From: Streptomyces populi
Lineage (GTDB): Bacteria; Actinomycetota; Actinomycetes; Streptomycetales; Streptomycetaceae
Direction of reading: 5' to 3'
Assembly (NCBI RefSeq): GCF_002911015.1
Contig: NZ_KZ626843.1
Location: 118,209-182,208 of the forward strand
DNA length: 64,000 nucleotides
The stretch's first letter is position 1. The number at the start of each line of letters is the position of its first letter. Under the pieces are notes generated by a model, which ran no database searches, was not told where the DNA came from, and saw only the letters and a program-made list of their open reading frames with translations. The position numbers were made by a program, and so were the translations under genes. Positions 51,178-59,037 of this stretch are shown here, in pieces.

Positions 51178-51804
51178 TCAGATCCCGGCGATCCGCAGCG
51201 CCGCGTCGGCCGTGGCCTCGGCGAAGGCCGGCACCGGGCGCTGCGGATCGGAGCGGCGCACGAGGATGACCCCCTCGATCAGCCCGAACAGCAGATCCGT
51301 GCGCAGATCGAGCTCACTCTTGGCGAGCGCTCCCCCGGCCGCCGTCGCGGCGAGCAACTGGCGGTAGGTGTCCTTGAGTTCGGCCCGCACGGCATGGAAG
51401 CCGGCGAAGCGTTCGGTGCGCACCTCGGGCAGCAGGTAGAGACCGCCGAGGTTGTGCGGTCCCCCGCAGAGCACCTCGACGTCGGTGCGGCACAGCTGCC
51501 ACAGCCTCCGCTCCGCGGGCACCGTGTCGTCGGCGAGGAGTTCACGGGCGCAGACGAGCGAGGGCGTGACCGTGGACTCCAGGAGCTCCGCGAGCAGTTC
51601 CTCCTTGCCGGAGACGTAGTGGTACATGGACGCCTGGCGCATGCCCGCCCGCTCGGCGACGGCACGGGTGGTGGTGGCCGCGTATCCCCGTGTGGTGAAC
51701 AACTCGGCCGCGGCGTCCAGCAGTTCGGCGCGCGGCGTCAGCCCGCTGTCCGGCCGCCGATCGGCCCGAGGCCTGCCGACCCGTCGCCCGCCACCCGTTC
51801 CCAT
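51178..51804 (-). CDS. TetR-family repressor of the carboxylase/permease regulon
   Basis: 208 residues from ATG 51804. HTH at about 20-70: LLDAAAELFTTRGYAATTTR, AVAERAGMRQASMYHYVSGK. The C-terminal ligand domain (about 80-205) is helical with no close named group. The gene is divergent from the DUF1989/carboxylase operon, and a perfect palindrome at 51969-51990 lies in between. A second copy precedes the APC permease. It is therefore the best candidate to repress both and to be released by the substrate, urea, guanidine or an intermediate (inference). Confidence 0.88.
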   Translation of the reverse strand: MGTGGGRRVGRPRADRRPDSGLTPRAELLDAAAELFTTRGYAATTTRAVAERAGMRQASMYHYVSGKEELLAELLESTVTPSLVCARELLADDTVPAERRLWQLCRTDVEVLCGGPHNLGGLYLLPEVRTERFAGFHAVRAELKDTYRQLLAATAAGGALAKSELDLRTDLLFGLIEGVILVRRSDPQRPVPAFAEATADAALRIAGI

Positions 51805-51968
51805 GCGCTCGATCCTCGCACACGCGCCACGCCCCGGCAGGGCGCCCGGCCCGCGCCGCGGACACCGGACGGCCGCGGGCAGCCCCCCGTACCGGCGGCG
51901 CCCCCCCGTGAGGGACAGGTAACCGGGCGGCAACACACGGGACACGGCCGCGACCCACCCCGCCCCTA

Positions 51969-51990
51969 ATTTCTGTCGCGCGACAGAAAT
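51969..51990. promoter_or_regulatory. TetR-type operator 2 (upstream of DUF1989/carboxylase operon)
   Basis: ATTTCTGTCG (51969-51978), CG, CGACAGAAAT (51981-51990): a perfect inverted repeat 24 bp before the first gene of the operon and 164 bp from the tetR start. Same core as the site at 43695-43718. Confidence 0.88.
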
Positions 51991-52014
51991 GACCGAGGAG
52001 CCGGAGGACCCGCG

Positions 52015-52839
52015 ATGGCGACAGCGACCACCCACGGAGCACGCGATCACGCCCGCGCCCAGCAGGGGACCCGCGCCGAGGCCATGCCCGTCGTCCCCGC
52101 GGACGACTGGCCGGCACCGCCGCCCGGGGCGGGCCCGCTCGTCTGGGCCGAGACCGTGGCGGGCGGCAACTACACGCACAAGGTGCTGGCCCGGGGCACC
52201 GAACTGCGCCTGACCGACCTCACCGGCGACGCCTGCGCGCACCTGCTGCTGTACGTCGCGGACCGGCCGTGGGAACGCCTGAACGTCGCCGACACCGTCA
52301 AGGTCCAGTGGAACGCCTACCTGGGCGAGGGCCGGCTGCTCCTCTCCGACCAGGGCCGGGTGCTCGCCTCGGTCGTCACCGACACCTCCGGACGGCACGA
52401 CGCCCTGTGCGGCACCTCCACGCTCCTGCGCAACACCGAACGCTACGGGGACGGGACCCCGCAGTCCGCGTCCCCGGCGGGCCGCGAGCTGTTCAAGCTG
52501 GCCGCCGCCAAGAACGGGCTCGGACCCCGCGATCTGCCGCCCTCGCTCTCCTTCTTCCAGGGCGTGGAGATACGCGAGGACGGCTCACCGGCCTTCACCG
52601 GCTCGGCCGGCCCCGGCGCCTCCGTCACCCTGCGCGCCGAGCAGGACCTGACGGTGCTGATCGCCAACGTCCCGCACCCCGCCGACCCGCGCCCGCACTA
52701 CACCAGCACCCCGCTGGAGGTACTGGCCTGGCACGCACGGGCCACCGCGGCGGGCGACCCGCTGTGGGAGGCCACGCCCGAGGGCCGCCGCGCCTTCCTG
52801 AACACCGCCGAATTCCTTGCCACGAGGGGGCTCGCATGA
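52015..52839 (+). CDS. DUF1989 protein, urea carboxylase-associated; probable carboxyguanidine deiminase subunit
   Basis: 274 residues, GGAGGA upstream. DUF1989 spans about 40-230: VAGGNYTHKVLARGTELRLT, DLTGDACAHLLLYVADRP, TDTSGRHDALCGTSTLLRNT, RDLPPSLSFFQGVEIREDG. Such pairs of DUF1989 proteins next to a urea carboxylase were shown in other bacteria to form carboxyguanidine deiminase (CgdA/CgdB), which turns carboxyguanidine into allophanate. This is the longer partner. ATGA overlap with the next gene. Metal-binding His/Cys residues lie in the TSGRHDALCG region. Cytoplasmic. Confidence 0.85.
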   Translation: MATATTHGARDHARAQQGTRAEAMPVVPADDWPAPPPGAGPLVWAETVAGGNYTHKVLARGTELRLTDLTGDACAHLLLYVADRPWERLNVADTVKVQWNAYLGEGRLLLSDQGRVLASVVTDTSGRHDALCGTSTLLRNTERYGDGTPQSASPAGRELFKLAAAKNGLGPRDLPPSLSFFQGVEIREDGSPAFTGSAGPGASVTLRAEQDLTVLIANVPHPADPRPHYTSTPLEVLAWHARATAAGDPLWEATPEGRRAFLNTAEFLATRGLA

Positions 52840-53435
52840 CGCACGTCACCGTCCCGGCCCGGGCCGCCTGGTCCGCCGTCGTCCGCGCCGGCCGGACGCT
52901 CACCGTCACCGACCTGCACGGCAACCAGGCCGTCGACTTCCTGGTGTACGACGCCGCCGACACCGCCGTCCGCTACAGCGCCCCCGACACCATCCAGGCC
53001 CAGGGCAACATCTTCCTGACCACGGGCAGCGTCCTGATGTCGAACGAGCACACCCCGCTGATGACCGTCGTCGAGGACGAGGTCGGCCGGCACGACACGG
53101 TCGGCGGCGCCTGCTCCAAGGAGTCCAACACCCTGCGCTACGGCCACCACACCTGGTCCCAGCACGCCTGCGTGGACAACTTCCTCGCCGAGGGCGCCCG
53201 CTACGGCCTCGGCAAGCGCGACCTGGTGTCGAACATCAACTGGTACATGAACGTGCCGGTCGAGGAGGACGGCACCCTCGGCATCGTCGACGGCATCTCC
53301 GCCCCGGGCCTGAGGCTGACCCTGCGCGCCGAACGCGACGTGATCGTGCTGGTCTCCAACTGCCCCCAGATCAACAACCCGTGCAACGGCTTCGAGCCGA
53401 CCGAGGTCGCCATGACGATCGGGGACCCCGCATGA
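52836..53435 (+). CDS. DUF1989 protein, second urea carboxylase-associated subunit
   Basis: 199 residues from ATG 52836, overlapping the previous stop (ATGA). DUF1989 throughout: VRAGRTLTVTDLHGNQAVDF, EDEVGRHDTVGGACSKESNT, HACVDNFLAEGARYGLGKRD, NINWYMNVPVEEDGTLGIVD, and CPQINNPCNGFEPTEV at the end. Several conserved Cys/His residues (GRHDTVGGACS, CVDNF, CPQ, NPCN) suit a metal site. Partner of the previous protein in the proposed carboxyguanidine deiminase. Its stop overlaps the carboxylase start (ATGA), giving a strictly coupled operon. Confidence 0.88.
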   Translation: MTHVTVPARAAWSAVVRAGRTLTVTDLHGNQAVDFLVYDAADTAVRYSAPDTIQAQGNIFLTTGSVLMSNEHTPLMTVVEDEVGRHDTVGGACSKESNTLRYGHHTWSQHACVDNFLAEGARYGLGKRDLVSNINWYMNVPVEEDGTLGIVDGISAPGLRLTLRAERDVIVLVSNCPQINNPCNGFEPTEVAMTIGDPA

Positions 53436-56400
53436 GCTTCGACACCCTGCTGGTCGCCAACCGCGGCGAGATCGCCGTCCGCGTCATCCGCACCGCCCGC
53501 GAACTGGGCCTGCGCACCGTCGCCGTGTACTCCGACGCCGATCGCGCCGCGCCCCACGTCCGCCTCGCCGACGAGGCCGTGCGGCTCGGCCCGGCCCCCG
53601 CCAAGGAGTCCTACCTCGACGGCGACCTGGTCCTGAAGGCCGCCAAGGACACCGGGGCCGGGGCCGTCCACCCCGGCTACGGCTTCCTGTCCGAGGACGC
53701 GGCCTTCGCCCGGCGCTGCGAGGACGCCGGGATCGTGTTCGTCGGGCCGACACCGGAGCAGCTGGAGCTGTTCGGCGCCAAGCACACCGCGAGGGCGGCG
53801 GCCGAGGCCGCGGGGGTGCCGCTGGCTCCCGGCACGGGGCTGCTCCCCGGCCTCCCCGAGGCACTGGAGGCGGCCGACCGCATCGGCTATCCCGTGATGC
53901 TCAAGGCCACCGGCGGTGGCGGCGGCATCGGCATGTCCGCCTGCCGGTCCGCCGCCGAACTCACCGAGGCCTGGGACCGGGTGCAGCGCGTCGCCGCCGC
54001 CTCCTTCTCCTCGGCCGGGGTCTTCCTGGAACGCCTGGTCGAACACGCCCGCCATGTCGAGGTGCAGGTCTTCGGCGACGGGCGGGGCCGGGTCGTCACC
54101 TTCGGCGACCGCGACTGCTCGCTCCAGCGCCGCAACCAGAAGGTCCTGGAGGAGGCGCCCGCGCCGGACCTCCCCTCCCCCGTCCGCGAGCGACTCGCCT
54201 CCGCCGCACGCGAGTTGTGCGCCTCGGTCGGCTACCGCTCGGCCGGAACCGTCGAGTTCGTCTACGACGCCGCCCGCGAGGAGGCCTACTTCCTGGAGGT
54301 CAACACCCGCCTCCAGGTGGAACACCCGGTCACCGAGGAGATCTACGGCGTCGACCTGGTCGCCTGGATGCTGCGCCTGGCCCGGGGCGAGCGGAACGTC
54401 GTACGGGACCCGGGGACACCCCGCGGTCACGCCGTCGAGGCGCGCGTGTACGCCGAGGACCCCTCACGCGAACACCGGCCCAGCGCGGGCCTGTTGACAC
54501 GGGTGGAGTTCCCCTCCGGGGTCCGCGTCGACGGCTGGGTCGAAACGGGCACCGAGGTGACCGCCTCCTACGACCCGATGCTCGCGAAGGTGATCGCGTA
54601 CGGGGCGGACCGGGCCGAGGCCCTGGAACGCCTCGACACGGCGCTGGCCGCGACCCGCGTGGACGGCATCGAGACGAACCTCGGTCTGGTGCGGGCCGCG
54701 CTCGCCGAACCCTCCTTCCGGCGGGCGGCGCACTCCACCGCCACGCTGGCCGGCGTGAGCGATCCCACCCCGCGCGTCGAGGTCGTCTCCGGCGGCACGC
54801 TCACCACCGTGCAGGACTGGCCCGGCCGCACCGGCCACTGGCAGGTCGGGGTGCCGCCCTGCGGACCGATGGACGACCTCTCCTTCCGGCTCGGCAACCG
54901 CGCGCTCGGCAACCCCGAGGGCGCGCCGGGCCTCGAATGCACCCTTCAGGGACCGGCGTTGAGGTTCACCCACGCCACGACGGTCTGCGTCACGGGCGCT
55001 CCCGCGCCGGTCACCGTGGACGGGTCCGCCGTCGCCCGGTGGGAGCCGGTGACCGTACCGGCCGGGGCGGTCCTCGAGATCGGGACGCCCGCCGGACCCG
55101 GCCTGCGCACCTACGTCCTGTTCGCGGGCGGCGGCCTGGACGTGCCCGCTTTCCTCGGCAGCGCCTCCACCTTCACCCTCGGCCGGTTCGGCGGCCACGG
55201 GGGCCGCGCCCTGCGCACCGGCGACGTCCTGCACGGCGGCGCGGTCACGGGCACCGGAGCGCCCGTGCCGGCCGCCGACCGCCCCGGCCTCACCACCGAG
55301 TGGCGCATCGGCGTCCTCGAAGGGCCGCACGCCGCGCCGGAGTTCTTCACCGAGGACGACATCCACGACTTCTACGCCGCCGACTGGAAGGTCCACTTCA
55401 ACTCGGCCCGCACCGGGGTGCGGCTCGTCGGACCCAAGCCCCGCTGGGCCCGCGCCGACGGCGGCGAGGCCGGCCTGCACCCCTCCAACATCCACGACAC
55501 CCCCTACTCGGTCGGCGCCGTCGACTACACCGGCGACATGCCGGTGCTCCTCGGCCCCGACGGCCCCTCCCTGGGCGGCTTCGTCTGCCCGGCGACCGTC
55601 GTCAGCACCGAACGCTGGAAGCTCGGCCAGCTCCGTCCCGGCGACACCGTGCGCTTCGCACCGCTCGCCGACGACGGCTCCGCGCGGCCACCGATCGTCG
55701 ACGGAGGGGTCCTCGCCCGGGACGGCGACGTCACCTACCGCCGCAGCGGCGACGACAACCTGCTCGTCGAGTTCGGCCCCATGCAGCTCGACCTCGCCCT
55801 GCGGATGCGGGTCCACGCGCTGATGGAGGCCGTGGCGGCGGCGGGCCTCGACGGCGTCACCGACCTGACCCCGGGCATCCGCTCGCTCCAGATCCAGGCC
55901 GACCCGGGCCGGCTCCCCCAGCGCGAACTCCTGGACACCGTGCGGCGCACGGTCCGCGCCCTGCCCCCGACCGACCGGCTCGTCGTCCCCTCCCGCACCG
56001 TCCACCTCCCGCTGTCCTGGGACGACCCGGCCACCCGCGAGGCCATCGCCCGCTACATGGCCGGTGTCCGCGACGACGCCCCCTGGTGCCCGTGGAACAT
56101 CGAGTTCATCCGCCGGGTCAACGGCCTGGACTCGGTGGACGACGTCTACCGCACCGTCTTCGACGCCGAGTACCTGGTCCTCGGCCTCGGCGACGTCTAC
56201 CTGGGCGCGCCGGTCGCCACCCCGCTCGACCCGCGCCACCGGCTGGTCACCACGAAGTACAACCCGGCCCGCACCTGGACCGCCGAGAACTCGGTCGGCA
56301 TCGGCGGCGCCTACCTGTGCGTCTACGGCATGGAGGGCCCCGGCGGCTACCAGTTCGTCGGCCGGACGACCCAGGTGTGGTCGCCCTGGCAGCAGCGCGG

Positions 56401-56959
56401 CGCGTTCGAACCCGGCAAGCCGTGGCTGCTGCGCTTCTTCGACCGGATCAAGTGGTACCCGGTGGAGGCGGACGAACTCCTCGAACTGCGGGCCGACATC
56501 GTCTCCGGCCGTTTCGTGCCGCGCGTCGAGGAGGGCACCTTCTCGCTCGCCGCGTACGAGGCCTTCCTCGCCGAGAACGCCGGGTCCGTCGCCGAGTTCC
56601 GGTCCCGGCAGGGTGAGGCGTTCTCCGCCGAGCGGGACGCCTGGGAGGCCGCGGGCGAGTTCGCCCGCGCCGAGGCGGCGGCCGCCCCGCCCGCACCGGC
56701 CGGCGAGGTGAGCGTCCCCGAGGGCGGCCGGCTGATCGAGGCCGAGTTCGCCGCGTCGGTGTGGCAGCTGAACGTGGCACCGGGCGAACGGGTCACGGCG
56801 GGGCAGCCGTTGCTCGCCCTGGAGGCGATGAAGATGGAGTCACGCGTCCCCGCCCCCGTCGACGGCGTGGTCCACCAGGTCCTGACCCGCCCGGGCGACC
56901 AGGTGGAGGCGGGCACGGCCCTGCTCGTACTCGCTCCCCCGGAACCCTCGACCCCCTGA
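53432..56959 (+). CDS. Urea/guanidine carboxylase (biotin-dependent)
   Basis: 1175 residues in one chain. Biotin carboxylase (1 to about 450): TLLVANRGEIAVRVIRTARE, KATGGGGGIGMSACRSAAEL, EVNTRLQVEHPVTEEIYGVD. Then the carboxyltransferase region made of AHS2/KipA-like (about 475-760; PGRTGHWQVGVPPCGPMDDL) and AHS1/KipI-like (about 780-960; GDDNLLVEFGPMQLDLALRM) parts, and a C-terminal biotinyl domain (about 1085-1165) with LALEAMKMES, biotin Lys about 1134. It carboxylates urea to allophanate or guanidine to carboxyguanidine with ATP and bicarbonate; the DUF1989 pair favours guanidine. Confidence 0.93.
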   Translation: MSFDTLLVANRGEIAVRVIRTARELGLRTVAVYSDADRAAPHVRLADEAVRLGPAPAKESYLDGDLVLKAAKDTGAGAVHPGYGFLSEDAAFARRCEDAGIVFVGPTPEQLELFGAKHTARAAAEAAGVPLAPGTGLLPGLPEALEAADRIGYPVMLKATGGGGGIGMSACRSAAELTEAWDRVQRVAAASFSSAGVFLERLVEHARHVEVQVFGDGRGRVVTFGDRDCSLQRRNQKVLEEAPAPDLPSPVRERLASAARELCASVGYRSAGTVEFVYDAAREEAYFLEVNTRLQVEHPVTEEIYGVDLVAWMLRLARGERNVVRDPGTPRGHAVEARVYAEDPSREHRPSAGLLTRVEFPSGVRVDGWVETGTEVTASYDPMLAKVIAYGADRAEALERLDTALAATRVDGIETNLGLVRAALAEPSFRRAAHSTATLAGVSDPTPRVEVVSGGTLTTVQDWPGRTGHWQVGVPPCGPMDDLSFRLGNRALGNPEGAPGLECTLQGPALRFTHATTVCVTGAPAPVTVDGSAVARWEPVTVPAGAVLEIGTPAGPGLRTYVLFAGGGLDVPAFLGSASTFTLGRFGGHGGRALRTGDVLHGGAVTGTGAPVPAADRPGLTTEWRIGVLEGPHAAPEFFTEDDIHDFYAADWKVHFNSARTGVRLVGPKPRWARADGGEAGLHPSNIHDTPYSVGAVDYTGDMPVLLGPDGPSLGGFVCPATVVSTERWKLGQLRPGDTVRFAPLADDGSARPPIVDGGVLARDGDVTYRRSGDDNLLVEFGPMQLDLALRMRVHALMEAVAAAGLDGVTDLTPGIRSLQIQADPGRLPQRELLDTVRRTVRALPPTDRLVVPSRTVHLPLSWDDPATREAIARYMAGVRDDAPWCPWNIEFIRRVNGLDSVDDVYRTVFDAEYLVLGLGDVYLGAPVATPLDPRHRLVTTKYNPARTWTAENSVGIGGAYLCVYGMEGPGGYQFVGRTTQVWSPWQQRGAFEPGKPWLLRFFDRIKWYPVEADELLELRADIVSGRFVPRVEEGTFSLAAYEAFLAENAGSVAEFRSRQGEAFSAERDAWEAAGEFARAEAAAAPPAPAGEVSVPEGGRLIEAEFAASVWQLNVAPGERVTAGQPLLALEAMKMESRVPAPVDGVVHQVLTRPGDQVEAGTALLVLAPPEPSTP

Positions 56960-57171
56960 CCCCTGGCTCCCGCCCCTCGACCCCCTGACCCCTCGCCCCT
57001 CGACCCCTGCCCCGGCCGCCGCCCCCTCGCCGCCACCGCCACCGGACCGGCCCGCACCGGCCCGGCCGGGGCCCCGCCCGCTCGCCCCGTCTCCCCCGCA
57101 CCGGTCCGGCCACGGCCTCCGTCCCGCCCCCCGTCTCCGCCCGCGCACGACCTCCGTCACGAGGAGTCCCG
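56960..57171. repeat. Short degenerate direct repeats between carboxylase and hydrolase genes
   Basis: The 212-bp spacer contains repeated CTCGACCCCCTGACCCCT-like units (from about 56945 to 57010) and is otherwise C-rich. Simple-sequence expansion is likely. It makes the allophanate hydrolase the only gene of the operon not translationally coupled. Confidence 0.6.
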
Positions 57172-58836
57172 ATGTCCGCCCTCACCCGAGTCCGCCTGGC
57201 GTACGCCCGTATCGAGGCCGTGGACCGGCCCGAGATCTGGATCGGCCTGCGCCCCCGGGCACAGGCCGAGAGCGAGGCCCGCGCCGTGGACGAACGGATC
57301 GCCGCCGGCGAGCACCTCCCGCTCGCCGGCAGGCTCCTCGCCGTGAAGGGCAACATCGACGTGGCCGGCCTGCCCACCACCGCCGGATGCCCGGCCTACG
57401 CCTACCCCCCGGAAGCCGACGCGCCCGCGGTCGCCCGCCTGCGCGCGGCCGGGGCCGTCGTGCTCGGCACCACCAACCTCGACCAGTTCGCCACCGGCCT
57501 GGTCGGCACCCGCTCTCCCTACGGTGCCGTCCGGGGCGCCCTCGACCCGGAGCGGATCAGCGGCGGCTCCAGCTCCGGATCGGCCGTCGCGGTGGCCCTC
57601 GGCATCGCCGACCTCGCCCTCGGCACCGACACCGCCGGCTCCGGGCGGGTGCCCGCCGCGTTCAACGGCATCGTCGGTCTCAAACCGACCCGGGGCCTGG
57701 TGCCGACCACCGGCGTCGTCCCGGCCTGCGCCTCCCTGGACTGCGTCACCGTGTTCGCCCGCACCCTCCCGGAGGCCGAACAGGCCCTCGCCCACCTGGC
57801 CTCCCCCGCCGCACGCGAACTCCCGCCCCTGGCACAGCGCGCGCCCGGCCCCTGGCGCGTCGCCGTCCCGCCGACGGCACAGCTCGGCGAACTGGACGAG
57901 GGCTGGGCCCAGGCCTACGAGGCGGCGGTGCGCCGGCTCGTCGCGGCCGGGGCCGACGTGCGCACCCTCGACCTCACCCCGTTCACCGAGGCCGCCGCGA
58001 TGCTCTACGAGGGCGCCTTCGTCGCCGAGCGCTACACGGCGGTGGGGAGCTTCATCGACAAACTGATCTCCGAGGGAGGTGCCGGGCTCGACCCGACCGT
58101 CGCCGGGATCATCACCCGCGCCCGGGACATCCCGGCCCACCAGCTGTACGCCGACCAGGAGCGGCTGGCCTCCTTGCGAGCCCGGGCGCTCGCCGAACTG
58201 GCCGACGCCGACGCACTGCTCCTGCCCACCACGCCCGGCCATCCCACGCTCGCCGAGGTCGCCGCCGACCCGCTGGGCGCCAACGCCCGCCTGGGCCGCT
58301 TCACCAACTCCACGAACCTCTTCGACCTGGCGGCCGTCGCCGTCCCGGCCGGGCGGACACCCGCGGGACTTCCCTTCGGCGTGATGCTGATCGGACGTGC
58401 GTTCACCGACGAACGGCTCGCACGGATCGCCCGCTCGCTGGAACCGGGGACGAGCCTCGCCGTGGTGGGGGCGCACCTGTCCGGCCAGCCGCTCAACACG
58501 CAGTTGCTGTCCCTGGGCGCCCGCCTCGACCGTACGACCACCACCGCCCCCGTCTACCGGCTGCACGCCCTGGACACCAGCCCGCCGAAGCCGGGTCTCG
58601 TCCATGTCGGCGCGGGCGGCGCCGCCGTCGAGGCCGAGGTGTGGAGCCTGCCCGCGGACAGCCTCGGACGCCTGCTGGCGGCGCTCCCCCGCCCGATGGT
58701 CCTGGGCAGCGTCGAACTGGCCGACGGCACCCACGTGCCCGGGTTCCTGTGCGAACCCGGCGCGTTGAAGGACGCCCCCGACATCACACGGCACGGCGGC
58801 TGGCGCGCGTACCTCGACGACCGGCGGTCAGGCTGA
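57172..58836 (+). CDS. atzF: Allophanate hydrolase
   Basis: 554 residues, with ACGAGGAG before the ATG. Amidase-signature domain (about 40-430) with the Ser-cisSer-Lys triad: Lys in LLAVKGNIDVAGLPTTAGCP, Ser residues in ISGGSSSGSAVAVALGIADL and GTDTAGSGRVPAAFNGIVGL. The C-terminal domain (about 445-554; PVYRLHALDTSPPKPGLVHV) is the AtzF/DUR1 dimerisation or second catalytic domain. It splits allophanate to carbon dioxide and ammonia. With the carboxylase and the DUF1989 pair it completes nitrogen release from urea or guanidine. Confidence 0.93.
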   Translation: MSALTRVRLAYARIEAVDRPEIWIGLRPRAQAESEARAVDERIAAGEHLPLAGRLLAVKGNIDVAGLPTTAGCPAYAYPPEADAPAVARLRAAGAVVLGTTNLDQFATGLVGTRSPYGAVRGALDPERISGGSSSGSAVAVALGIADLALGTDTAGSGRVPAAFNGIVGLKPTRGLVPTTGVVPACASLDCVTVFARTLPEAEQALAHLASPAARELPPLAQRAPGPWRVAVPPTAQLGELDEGWAQAYEAAVRRLVAAGADVRTLDLTPFTEAAAMLYEGAFVAERYTAVGSFIDKLISEGGAGLDPTVAGIITRARDIPAHQLYADQERLASLRARALAELADADALLLPTTPGHPTLAEVAADPLGANARLGRFTNSTNLFDLAAVAVPAGRTPAGLPFGVMLIGRAFTDERLARIARSLEPGTSLAVVGAHLSGQPLNTQLLSLGARLDRTTTTAPVYRLHALDTSPPKPGLVHVGAGGAAVEAEVWSLPADSLGRLLAALPRPMVLGSVELADGTHVPGFLCEPGALKDAPDITRHGGWRAYLDDRRSG

Positions 58837-59037
58837 CGGCAGCCCACGGACCGGGCATCGGCGGGTGGCACGGGCGGCCGCCCGCCGGAGCCGTCGAGGG
58901 CGGTGACGGCCGGACACACCGCAGGCCGGGTGCGGGCCGCCGCCGGCCGGCCTGTCCGCCCGGCGCCGCACGCCACGACGAGCGCGGGGTGCGGGCCGCC
59001 TCCGGCCCGGAGCCGGTGGCGGCCGGGCCGTCGCCGG

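Noticed and set aside
56960..57171. CRISPR-like or regulatory repeat array
   Set aside because: The repeats are C-rich, degenerate and without unique spacers; simple-sequence expansion explains them.
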